Shown: in pieces, positions 1 through 5,729 of the stretch
Numbering within the stretch: the first letter of the stretch is position 1
Layout: each line of letters starts with the position of its first letter
From: Christensenella sp. UBA7584
GTDB lineage: Bacteria > Bacillota > Clostridia > Christensenellales > UBA1242
DNA length: 9,609 nucleotides
Direction of reading: 5' to 3'
Assembly: GCA_002477805.1 (NCBI GenBank)
Contig: DLKQ01000041.1
Coordinates: 1-9,609 of the forward strand
The notes under the pieces: model-generated
The model's database searches: none
Told to the model about the DNA's origin: nothing
Seen by the model: the letters and a program-made list of their open reading frames with translations, nothing else
Position numbers and translations under genes: made by a program

Positions 1-54
1 ATTACAACTCGCTTTACGAACTTTATTGAATGGAAAAGAGGATAACAAATCCAT
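1..54 (-). CDS. Possible start of a minus-strand gene, cut by the window edge
   Basis: An open minus-strand frame starts with ATG at 54 and stays open for 18 codons to the edge, beginning MDLLSSFPFNKVRK. A GGAG ribosome binding site lies at 64-61, six bases before the ATG, which is the main reason to believe it. The same frame is also open upstream, with another ATG at 105, so the true start could be earlier; that start would have no clear binding site. It follows the aldehyde dehydrogenase on the same strand but beyond a terminator. The opposite strand also has an open frame here, ending with TGA at 148-150, so a plus-strand gene tail is a competing reading. Too short to assign a family. Confidence 0.3.
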   Translation of the reverse strand, partial: MDLLSSFPFNKVRKASCN

Positions 55-105
55 AATAAACTCCAAGTCACACTCAGTAAAAATAATATTACAGCTTAAA
101 AACAT

Positions 106-149
106 AAAACTAGACTTTTCAGCTTCCGAAAAACCTAGTTTTGTTTTTT
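106..149. terminator. Probable bidirectional terminator downstream of the aldehyde dehydrogenase
   Basis: AAAACTAG at 106-113 pairs with CTAGTTTT at 135-142. An inner stem (TTTTC 116-120 with GAAAA 128-132) closes a seven-base loop. On the plus strand the hairpin is followed by GTTTTTTG. On the minus strand it is followed by ATGTTTTTA. It lies about 20 bases beyond the dehydrogenase stop codon, so it most likely ends that transcript, and it could also end one arriving from the left. Confidence 0.6.
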
Positions 150-162
150 GAATCTAATAAAA

Positions 163-1527
163 TTATTTCAAGCCCAAAAATTTGTAAGATAATCTTTTTT
201 TAAACTTTGTAATTGGAGGATATTTTATCTTCATCTCAAATTTAGGCTTTTTAATTAGAATTGATTTCATATGACTAAAAGTGTATAGCGATTGCAAACC
301 GTGATAACTACCCATTCCACTTTCACCAACTCCGCCAAAAGGTATAGTATTTGTTGCAACGTGCATCACGGTTTCGTTTATGCAAGCACCACCTGAGTAG
401 GTTGTGGAAAGAACATTATCAATATTTTGTTTTCCAAAATAGTAAAGAGCTAAAGGCCTGTCTTTGCTGTTTATAAATTTTATCACTTGACTAATATCAT
501 TAAAACTCAAAACAGGCATAAGCGGGCCAAAAATTTCTTCTTGCATAATTTTGTCATCAATAGTTATGTCGCGAAGAATCGTAGGTTCAATGAGTCTGTT
601 TTCAATTTTTCCACCGCAAATAATTTTCTCGTTATCAACAAGTTCAGAAAGTCTTTTTGTGTGCTTTTCGTTAATAATAAACGGAAAATCTGGTCTAAGC
701 TTTTCATTTTCATAGTAAAACACTTTGACTTGTTCTTTTGCTAGATTTAAAAATTCTTCATAAATACTTTCGTGAACAAAAATGTAGTCTGGAGCAACAC
801 AAGTCTGACCAGCGTTTAAAAACTTTCCCCATACAATTCTTCTAACACTTGTTTTTAGATTGCAGTCACTGTCTACAATGCAAGGTGACTTTCCACCAAG
901 TTCTAGCACGACAGGGCAGAGGTATTTGCTAGCTTTTTCTTGCACTACTTTTCCAACTTCTTTACTTCCTGTAAAGAAAATCAGGTCAAACTTTTGCTCA
1001 AGCAAACTTTGGTTTTGTTCTCTTCCGCCTAGGATAACTGCAATGTACTCTTCATCAAAAACAGAGAGTATTTTTTTAATACATTCTGAAACCTTTGGAC
1101 AATATGCACTTGGCTTGACAACAGTAGTATTTCCTGAAGCCACTGCACCAACAAGTGGGTTTATTGCAAGTTGAAAAGGATAGTTCCAAGGCGACATTAT
1201 CAAAACTTGACCTAAAGGTTGCGGTACGATTTTTGCTTTACTTGGAAAGTTTGTTATTCCGCCTTTTGCTTTTTTACCTTTCATAAACGTTTTTAGATGT
1301 TTTTTCATAAATTTTATTTCTTCTAAAACAAGGCCAACTTCAGTTGTAAAAACATCATATTCACATTTGTTAAAATCAGTCTTAAACGCTTCTAAAAGGG
1401 TGTCTATATTTGCTAAAATTGAGTGTTTTAGTTTGTTTAACTGCTGTAATCTAAATTCGAGAGAAAGAGTTTGACCCGAGAAGAAAAATTGTTTTTGTTT
1501 TTCTAATATTTTTGATACTTTGTCCAT
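163..1527 (-). CDS. Aldehyde dehydrogenase, class 3 / fatty-aldehyde type
   Basis: A 454-residue NAD(P)+-dependent aldehyde dehydrogenase that would oxidise an aldehyde to the carboxylic acid. The family landmarks appear in order: PWNYP near 113-117 (oxyanion Asn114), VKPS with Lys138, the FTGS cofactor turn at 185-188, LELGGKSP with the general base Glu209, GQTC with the catalytic Cys243, EEIFGP at 330-335, and the C-terminal PFGGVGESGMG at 397-407. The length and the basic tail after about 428 resemble class 3 enzymes (AlkH/YwdH-like, medium- and long-chain aldehydes) rather than the roughly 490-residue class 1/2 enzymes. The tail is hydrophilic and has no obvious membrane anchor. The start is supported by AGAGGT at 1540-1535, seven bases from the ATG. 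It is transcribed alone from its own promoter, divergently from the small gene at 1687. The family is clear; the physiological substrate cannot be read from the sequence. Confidence 0.95.
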   Translation of the reverse strand: MDKVSKILEKQKQFFFSGQTLSLEFRLQQLNKLKHSILANIDTLLEAFKTDFNKCEYDVFTTEVGLVLEEIKFMKKHLKTFMKGKKAKGGITNFPSKAKIVPQPLGQVLIMSPWNYPFQLAINPLVGAVASGNTTVVKPSAYCPKVSECIKKILSVFDEEYIAVILGGREQNQSLLEQKFDLIFFTGSKEVGKVVQEKASKYLCPVVLELGGKSPCIVDSDCNLKTSVRRIVWGKFLNAGQTCVAPDYIFVHESIYEEFLNLAKEQVKVFYYENEKLRPDFPFIINEKHTKRLSELVDNEKIICGGKIENRLIEPTILRDITIDDKIMQEEIFGPLMPVLSFNDISQVIKFINSKDRPLALYYFGKQNIDNVLSTTYSGGACINETVMHVATNTIPFGGVGESGMGSYHGLQSLYTFSHMKSILIKKPKFEMKIKYPPITKFKKRLSYKFLGLK

Positions 1528-1547
1528 AATTTTTACCTCTTGATTTT

Positions 1548-1561
1548 ATTTTAATTAAAAT
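1548..1561. promoter_or_regulatory. 14-base AT palindrome at the dehydrogenase transcription start
   Basis: ATTTTAATTAAAAT is a perfect palindrome placed just after the predicted start site (near 1565) of the aldehyde dehydrogenase. That is a position where a repressor could block transcription. It contains no G or C, so chance in AT-rich DNA is a serious alternative. Confidence 0.2.
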
Positions 1562-1571
1562 TAATATTTTT

Positions 1572-1600
1572 ATTATAGCAAAAAACAATTTGAAAGTAAA
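1572..1600 (-). promoter_or_regulatory. Promoter of the aldehyde dehydrogenase gene
   Basis: On the minus strand there is a perfect TATAAT (1577-1572) preceded by TGC, which makes an extended -10. A weaker TTTACT lies at 1600-1595, 17 bases upstream. Transcription would begin near 1565, about 38 bases before the ATG. It is divergent from the promoter at 1630-1658, so the two share a compact control region. Confidence 0.6.
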
Positions 1601-1629
1601 ATAAATATAGTAATTATGCCATAGAGGTA

Positions 1630-1658
1630 TTGATTTTTTATTTTTTTTATGTTATAAT
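1630..1658 (+). promoter_or_regulatory. Promoter of the small orphan gene
   Basis: TTGATT at 1630-1635, a 17-base spacer, then TATAAT at 1653-1658 preceded by TGT (extended -10). It is the only gene-proximal promoter for the small gene at 1687 and would give a leader of about 20 bases. Confidence 0.75.
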
Positions 1659-1686
1659 GTAAATATAAAAGGAAGTGAGTTATTAT

Positions 1687-1983
1687 ATGATTATCGGTAA
1701 AAAGCAACTTGATGATTTAAAAGCAGACAAAGTTTTTGAATCACTTAAAATTGTAGAGGAAATTGAAGCAAGAAAACTTGAAAATTCAAATGTAGTTTTT
1801 GACTCTTACAGAACACAAGTGTATGTAAAGCCTTATAAAGAGTTTGCTCCCGAAATGAAAAAAGTTAAACCAATTGAAAAGCCTAGATATGTTATGCCTA
1901 AGTTTACTCCATATGTTGCACCAATAAGAGAGTTGGAAAACATAGTTGACGAAAAAGGTGAAAAAGAAGAAAGAAGTCTATAA
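1687..1983 (+). CDS. Small orphan protein, lysine/glutamate-rich, unknown function
   Basis: I do not recognise this 98-residue protein. It begins MIIGKKQLDDLKADK. The first third (about 8-33) looks like one charged amphipathic helix. The middle (about 50-80) is proline- and basic-rich with repeated Lys-Pro pairs and is probably extended or disordered. The tail is acidic, then mixed charge. There are no cysteines, no membrane segment and no signal peptide. I chose ATG 1687 over GTG 1675 because AAAGGAAGTGA at 1668-1678 is nearly the full anti-Shine-Dalgarno complement and sits at proper spacing for 1687, whereas for the GTG the GGA would be almost touching the start. The gene is monocistronic, with a strong-looking promoter and its own terminator, so it is probably a real expressed gene despite its unfamiliar sequence. 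Confidence 0.75.
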   Translation: MIIGKKQLDDLKADKVFESLKIVEEIEARKLENSNVVFDSYRTQVYVKPYKEFAPEMKKVKPIEKPRYVMPKFTPYVAPIRELENIVDEKGEKEERSL

Positions 1984-1997
1984 ACAGGCTTCTTTTT
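1971..1997 (+). terminator. Terminator overlapping the stop codon of the small orphan gene
   Basis: AAAGAAGTCT (1971-1980) pairs with AGGCTTCTTT (1986-1995), ten pairs including one T-G, around a five-base loop. The run TTTTT ends it at 1993-1997. The TAA stop of the gene lies in the loop, so the last codons double as terminator stem. The T tract is short. Confidence 0.65.
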
Positions 1998-2290
1998 CGT
2001 AATACAAAACCGCTAAATAGTTGTCTTGTTTAGGTATACCGATGAATAAATATAAATGATATATTTGTTTTGAGCCTAACAAATATAAAATGAGAAAATT
2101 GAATCGGAAATTAATGATAGTTCAGCACATACCTGTAGTTTTTTAATTCATTTTTTGTATTTACAAAAGCTTTCCATACTTTTTTAATTGTAAATGAAAA
2201 TAAAGGGGGTTTTATAGCTTACTTCGGAAAATTGTTGGTTTTTTGTGAATTGCTAAATTTCGCTGTGGTTTAATTTTTTTACACAAATCA
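1984..2290. other. Intergenic gap with hairpins, no convincing gene
   Basis: Roughly 300 bases lie between the small gene's terminator and the rsmE promoter. I found no open frame with a plausible start on either strand; the longest with any start is an 18-codon frame at 2090-2146. Two inverted repeats stand out: TATATTTGTT/AACAAATATA (2060-2087, eight-base loop) and ATTTACAA/TTGTAAAT (2159-2195, long loop containing TTTTTT). It could be a decayed gene, an untranslated RNA or simple spacer. No known RNA family was recognised. Confidence 0.5.
2060..2087. repeat. Perfect 10-base-pair inverted repeat in the gap
   Basis: TATATTTGTT at 2060-2069 and AACAAATATA at 2078-2087 are exact reverse complements around an eight-base loop that carries the only G/C cluster (GAGCC). 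There is no following T run, so it is not a standard terminator. Confidence 0.5.
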
Positions 2291-2319
2291 TTGATTTTTA
2301 AGTGTATATTTGATAAAAT
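2291..2319 (+). promoter_or_regulatory. Promoter of the rsmE-mtaB-HIT operon
   Basis: TTGATT at 2291-2296, a 17-base spacer, then TAAAAT at 2314-2319 preceded by TGA (extended -10). It lies 22 bases before the rsmE start codon and implies a very short leader carrying the AGGAG at 2331-2335. A leader this short leaves little room for attenuation-type control. Confidence 0.65.
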
Positions 2320-2341
2320 ACTTTTGTTTTAGGAGTAAAGT

Positions 2342-3070
2342 ATGGCAAGAAGGTTTTTTGTATCACAGCAAGATATTTTAAATAATAAATTAACTATTTC
2401 GGGACAGGAGCATATTCATATAGCGAAAGTACTTCGCCTTAGACCTCTCGAAAGAATTGTTGTTTCTTGTGATGACGGCTTTGAGTATGAATGTACAATT
2501 AGCGAGATAAAGAAGGATTGCACAATTTGTTTCGTGGACAAAAAGTGTAAAATAAAAGAAGAAAATTCAAATATAACAGTTTTTCAGGCACTTATGAAAG
2601 GGGAACATATGGATTTTGCTGTTCAAAAGCTGACCGAACTAAATGTTGACTGTCTTGTTCCTTTTTTAAGTAAATTTGTAATTGCAAAAGAAAGTGGTAG
2701 TAAAAAAGAGCGTTTTCAGCGGATTTCTTTTGAAGCTTGTAAACAGAGTGGTCGCAAAACTCCAATGAAGATTGAAGATGTGAGTAATTTTGATGGTTGT
2801 CTTCAAAAGCTTCGTGAATTTAAACAAATTGTTGTGGCTTTTGAAGGAGGTACTACCTCTGCAAAAGAAGTTTTGTCTAAACTAGATAAAAACGAAAAAA
2901 TTGCTTTAATTGTAGGGAGTGAAGGCGGATTTGATAAACAAGAAGTCGATAAATTTACAAAATTAGGTGCAAAAATAGTCTCGCTTGGAACAAATATCCT
3001 AAGGGGAGAAACAGCAGTAATTGCCCTAGCTAGTGCTGTGAGTTATGAATTAGATTATTGGAAGATATAA
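2342..3070 (+). CDS. rsmE: 16S rRNA (uracil-1498-N3)-methyltransferase RsmE
   Basis: A SPOUT-class methyltransferase that uses S-adenosylmethionine to methylate N3 of U1498 in 16S rRNA, in the decoding region of the 30S subunit. At 242 residues it has the family's normal length. The N-terminal PUA-like domain (about 1-70) contains the QEHIHIAKVLRLR stretch at 22-34. The catalytic domain carries EACKQSGRK near 131-139, VGSEGGF at 191-197 (the usual family form is GPEGGF, so Ser replaces Pro here) and SLGTNILRGETA at 214-225, which form the trefoil-knot cofactor site. The start follows AGGAG at 2331-2335, six bases from the ATG. It is the first gene of an operon with mtaB nine bases downstream, as in many Bacillota; the dnaJ/prmA genes often found upstream are absent here. 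Confidence 0.95.
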   Translation: MARRFFVSQQDILNNKLTISGQEHIHIAKVLRLRPLERIVVSCDDGFEYECTISEIKKDCTICFVDKKCKIKEENSNITVFQALMKGEHMDFAVQKLTELNVDCLVPFLSKFVIAKESGSKKERFQRISFEACKQSGRKTPMKIEDVSNFDGCLQKLREFKQIVVAFEGGTTSAKEVLSKLDKNEKIALIVGSEGGFDKQEVDKFTKLGAKIVSLGTNILRGETAVIALASAVSYELDYWKI

Positions 3071-3079
3071 GGAGAAAAA

Positions 3080-4333
3080 ATGAAAGTAGCTTTTTTAACG
3101 CTTGGCTGTAAAGTAAATCAATACGAAGCAGACAGCCTTGCTCAAACAATGATAGAAAAAGGTTGGCAAGTTGTTGATAACCTTGAGGAAGATGTTGACC
3201 TTATTTTTCTTTCGACTTGTGCTGTAACTAACGAGGCTGAGAGAAAGTCTAGGCAAATGATTACAAAAATAAATAAAATGTGCCCAAATGCAAAAATTTT
3301 TGTTTGTGGGTGTGCTTCACAAAACAACAGCAAGAATTTTGAAGGTAAGAAAAATGTTTCAGTTCTTGTTGGAACGAGTGGAAAACAGTGGCTTACTGAA
3401 ATGCTTGATAAAGATGGTTGTTTTGTTATTGATGCGCCCTATGATTATGAAGAAATGGCTCCAGCAAAGAAACATCGAACTAGGTCATACTTAAAGATTC
3501 AAGATGGTTGCAATAACTTTTGTTCATATTGTCTGATTCCATATTTAAGGGGTAGGAGTAGAAGTCGTGGACTGGAGTCAATTATTGTCGAAGCTTTTAA
3601 TATGGCAAAAGTTTCAAAAGAAATTGTTCTCACTGGTATTGACCTTTCTTCTTGGGGAGCTGACATAAATTTGGATATGCTTGATTTGGTATCTTCACTT
3701 TCAACGATAAATGCTAGAATTAGATTTAGTTCAATGGAAGCAAAAATAATTACGCCCGAATTTTTGAAGGCACTAAAAACTATGCCAAACTTTTGTCCAC
3801 ATTTTCATCTTAGTATGCAAAGTGGCTGTGACAAAACGCTCAAAGATATGAACAGAAAATATACAGCAAGTGAGTTTATAGAAAAAACAAAATTAATAAA
3901 AGACAGTTTTCCTGATTGTGCAATTACAACTGACCTAATTGTAGGTTTCCCGAATGAAACAGATGAAGATTTTGCTCAGACGCTTGACACAATTAAAAAA
4001 ATACAGTTTGCTGATATTCATATTTTCCCTTACTCTCGAAGAGGTGGAACGGTTGCATCAAGACTTCCACTTGTTGACGGGGAGAAGGTAAAACGGCGTG
4101 TTTCGGAAGCAACAGAACTTAGGAATCAGCTACATAATCAATTCCTAAACAGCCAAATTGGTTCTTGCCAAGAGGTTTTAACCGAACAGGAGATTGAAGG
4201 CTATCTTGTCGGTCATAGCGCAAACTTTACAAAAATTTATATTGAAAAGGGTAGTCATACTACAAATGAGCTTATCCCTTGCAAGGTTCAAAAGTTATTT
4301 AAAGATGGAGTTTTGGCTACAAGTTTAGTATAG
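3080..4333 (+). CDS. mtaB: tRNA (N6-threonylcarbamoyladenosine-37) methylthiotransferase MtaB
   Basis: A radical-SAM methylthiotransferase that converts t6A37 to ms2t6A37 in ANN-decoding tRNAs, using two [4Fe-4S] clusters. The N-terminal UPF0004 domain holds the first cluster: Cys10 (LGCKVNQYE), Cys47 (STCAVT) and Cys78 (CGCASQ). The radical-SAM triad is Cys144, Cys148 and Cys151 in DGCNNFCSYC, followed by the family signature PYLRGRSRSR. A C-terminal TRAM-like RNA-binding segment covers about 360-417. GCKVNQYE and RGRSRSR favour MtaB (YqeV) over MiaB; the gene position after rsmE matches YqeV. Length 417 is typical, slightly short. AAGGAG at 3069-3074 overlaps the rsmE stop codon, which suggests coupled translation. 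Confidence 0.93.
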   Translation: MKVAFLTLGCKVNQYEADSLAQTMIEKGWQVVDNLEEDVDLIFLSTCAVTNEAERKSRQMITKINKMCPNAKIFVCGCASQNNSKNFEGKKNVSVLVGTSGKQWLTEMLDKDGCFVIDAPYDYEEMAPAKKHRTRSYLKIQDGCNNFCSYCLIPYLRGRSRSRGLESIIVEAFNMAKVSKEIVLTGIDLSSWGADINLDMLDLVSSLSTINARIRFSSMEAKIITPEFLKALKTMPNFCPHFHLSMQSGCDKTLKDMNRKYTASEFIEKTKLIKDSFPDCAITTDLIVGFPNETDEDFAQTLDTIKKIQFADIHIFPYSRRGGTVASRLPLVDGEKVKRRVSEATELRNQLHNQFLNSQIGSCQEVLTEQEIEGYLVGHSANFTKIYIEKGSHTTNELIPCKVQKLFKDGVLATSLV

Positions 4334-4360
4334 AATATTATATTTAAGGAGAAAAAACAT

Positions 4361-4714
4361 ATGGAAGATTGTATTTTTTGTAAAATAGCAAAAGGAGAGG
4401 TTTCTTCAAAATTTATATACGAAGATGAGGATTTTTTCATAATTAACGACATTCACCCAGTAGCAAAAATTCATTACTTGGCAATTCCAAAAAAGCATTA
4501 TGCACGATTTGAACAGGCTGATGATAATCTAGAAGTGCTACGTAAAATTTTTGTAAAAATTGGTGAAATGAAAGAGGATTTGGGTCTAAAAGATGGTTAT
4601 AGAATCATCATAAATCAAGGTGAAAATGGTAATCAAGTTGTTCAGCATTTGCACGTGCACATCATTGGAGGACAGAAGCTAGGACCAAAAATTGATCATA
4701 AAGGAGAATGTTAG
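4361..4714 (+). CDS. HIT-family purine nucleoside phosphoramidase/hydrolase (HinT-like)
   Basis: A 117-residue histidine-triad protein, expected to be a cytoplasmic homodimer that cleaves AMP-linked substrates such as adenosine phosphoramidates. The catalytic triad is HLHVH at 96-100, with His98 as the expected nucleophile, followed by IIGG. The N-terminal CIFCKI (Cys4, Cys7) is the zinc-site pair seen in many bacterial HIT proteins; His46 is a likely further ligand. Its length and the DCIFCKIAKGE opening match the HinT/YcfF-like branch rather than the longer GalT or Fhit branches. AAGGAG at 4346-4351 precedes the ATG by nine bases, and the gap to mtaB is 27 bases, so it belongs to the rsmE operon. 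A HIT gene between mtaB and rpsU is common in Clostridia. Its natural substrate is not determinable here. Confidence 0.92.
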   Translation: MEDCIFCKIAKGEVSSKFIYEDEDFFIINDIHPVAKIHYLAIPKKHYARFEQADDNLEVLRKIFVKIGEMKEDLGLKDGYRIIINQGENGNQVVQHLHVHIIGGQKLGPKIDHKGEC

Positions 4715-5194
4715 GTGAGTTTTAAAAATTATATTGCTATGCTGAATCAAAAAACTATTGAAATGAAAGATGATAAAAAAGCAAGAGCGGTAAAAAGAAA
4801 TTTGCTTGGTTGGGGTGGTACACTGCTAGCAATTGGCATAATTTTGTTTTTTGTTGGCTTTATTGGTTTTATAATCGCTGGATTTAAAAATTTACAAAAT
4901 TTTCAAATGCCTATTACTTGGTTTATTCTTTGTGTCGTTGCTATACCTTTTGTTGCTATTGGATGTATTATGCTCAGATATGGTTTAATGATTGTTATAA
5001 GTAAAATTGCAGTCAATTATGCCGATGTGAGTGACAAGTGTCCACAATGCGGAGTTTGTATTGAAGGAACAGAAAATTTTTGCAAAAAATGTGGATTTAA
5101 TATTAAAAAAAATGTCACTTGTCCAAAATGTGGTAAGCAGTGTGGTATAAATGATGTTTTTTGTAAATCTTGTGGTGAAAAATTAAAAAAATAG
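4715..5194 (+). CDS. Two-helix membrane protein with a double zinc-ribbon C-terminus
   Basis: I do not recognise this 159-residue protein as a named family. A basic N-terminal segment (1-30) is followed by two hydrophobic helices (about 31-57 and 66-95). The C-terminal part has two zinc-ribbon-like units: CPQC at 109-112 with CKKC at 123-126, and CPKC at 136-139 with CKSC at 150-153, plus extra Cys115 and Cys143. Two helices and Lys/Arg-rich ends put both termini in the cytoplasm, so the ribbons could bind nucleic acid or a protein partner at the membrane. The GTG start follows the HIT stop codon with no gap. AAGGAG at 4701-4706, inside the HIT gene, is eight bases from the GTG, so translation is probably coupled. 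It separates HIT from rpsU, which are usually adjacent. Codon use resembles the neighbours. Confidence 0.85.
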   Translation: MSFKNYIAMLNQKTIEMKDDKKARAVKRNLLGWGGTLLAIGIILFFVGFIGFIIAGFKNLQNFQMPITWFILCVVAIPFVAIGCIMLRYGLMIVISKIAVNYADVSDKCPQCGVCIEGTENFCKKCGFNIKKNVTCPKCGKQCGINDVFCKSCGEKLKK

Positions 5195-5338
5195 AGTAAA
5201 AAAATTATAAGTTTTTATATAAAACAATGTTGCATAATGATGAAAATATACATATAAAACATAAAATAAATAGAGACTATGTTTAAATAAATTACACAAA
5301 TACGATGATGCTAATCAAAATAAATTTTTACAGAATTG

Positions 5339-5367
5339 TTGACATAAGTCAAAAAAAGTGTTAATAT
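5339..5367 (+). promoter_or_regulatory. Promoter of rpsU
   Basis: A perfect -35 TTGACA at 5339-5344, a 17-base spacer, and TAATAT at 5362-5367 preceded by TGT (extended -10). It is the strongest-looking promoter in the window, as expected for a ribosomal protein gene. The start would be near 5374, giving a leader of about 30 bases. The 5195-5338 stretch before it is AT-rich and holds no gene I can support. Confidence 0.75.
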
Positions 5368-5403
5368 ATATGCAATAATGGAATAGAAGGTGGTGAGATA
5401 GAT

Positions 5404-5577
5404 ATGACAATGGTAGTTGTTGGCAAAGATGAAAGCATTGAAAGTGCTTTAAAGCGTTTTAAACGCAAATGCCAAAAAGATGGTATCATCGGCGACCTTC
5501 GTAAGAAAGAAGCATATGAAAAGCCAAGTGTTCAGCGCAAGAAAAAGCGTGAAGCTGCTAGAAAAAGAAAAAAATAA
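5404..5577 (+). CDS. rpsU: Small ribosomal subunit protein bS21
   Basis: A 57-residue basic protein of the 30S subunit that sits near the 3' end of 16S rRNA and assists mRNA engagement at initiation. The family signature is clear: SIESALKRFKRKC at 11-23, the central GIIGDLRKKE, EKPSVQRKKK at 39-48, and a Lys/Arg-rich tail ending AARKRKK. Length is normal. AAGGTGGTGA at 5387-5396 is one mismatch from the consensus ribosome binding site and is seven bases from this ATG; the ATG at 5410 is less well spaced. Five of its seven Arg codons are CGT/CGC, whereas neighbouring genes lean on AGA, a typical high-expression bias. It has its own promoter and terminator, so it can be transcribed apart from the rsmE operon. 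The yqeY gene that often follows rpsU is missing. Confidence 0.96.
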   Translation: MTMVVVGKDESIESALKRFKRKCQKDGIIGDLRKKEAYEKPSVQRKKKREAARKRKK

Positions 5578-5587
5578 TAACTAAAAT

Positions 5588-5635
5588 ACCTCCTAAATAA
5601 AGTGGACTAATGCATTCGCTTTAGGAGGTTTTTTT
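5588..5635 (+). terminator. Strong rho-independent terminator after rpsU
   Basis: ACCTCCTAAA (5588-5597) is an exact complement of TTTAGGAGGT (5620-5629), followed by a T run to 5635. The loop region can form further pairs (GTG 5602-5604 with CGC 5617-5619, one being T-G). The A run before the 5' arm can extend the stem. It begins 10 bases after the rpsU stop. Confidence 0.9.
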
Positions 5636-5659
5636 AAAGTAAATGGAAAAGTAAATGGG
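5636..5659. repeat. Tandem 12-base direct repeat upstream of the membrane-XRE gene
   Basis: AAAGTAAATGGA (5636-5647) is followed directly by AAAGTAAATGGG (5648-5659), eleven of twelve bases alike. Two copies in phase at about one helical turn upstream of a DNA-binding protein gene could be an operator. No third copy is present. Confidence 0.5.
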
Positions 5660-5670
5660 ATTGAATTTAA

Positions 5671-5682
5671 AATAATATTATT
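5671..5682. promoter_or_regulatory. 12-base palindrome, candidate operator
   Basis: AATAATATTATT is a perfect palindrome 48 bases before the start codon of the XRE-domain gene. XRE-type regulators usually bind dyad-symmetric sites and often control themselves, so the place is right. It contains no G or C, so chance is possible. A weak promoter (TTATTA 5678-5683, 17-base spacer, TATACA 5701-5706) would overlap it. Confidence 0.25.
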
Positions 5683-5729
5683 ACAAGCTTAATTGAAAAT
5701 TATACAAAATTACAAAAAGGAATTTTTTT

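Noticed and set aside
487..1174. Plus-strand open frames of 85 and 104 codons opposite the aldehyde dehydrogenase
   Set aside because: They are antisense shadows of a well-conserved gene, lack ribosome binding sites and have unstructured, unlikely protein sequences.
1675..1686. GTG at 1675 as start of the small orphan gene
   Set aside because: The GGA would be one base from the GTG, whereas the full AAAGGAAGTGA site is well spaced for ATG 1687. The twelve-base extension therefore looks like part of the binding site.
2090..2146. 18-codon frame in the gap before rsmE
   Set aside because: No ribosome binding site, no recognisable features, and such length is common by chance.
3142..3494. Short frames on both strands inside mtaB
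   Set aside because: They overlap the MtaB cluster-binding domain in other frames and show no start signals or family features.
5195..5225. Hairpin TAAAAA/TTTTTA as terminator of the rsmE operon
   Set aside because: Only A-T pairs over six bases, which is expected by chance in this composition and unlikely to be stable. Read-through into rpsU is possible.
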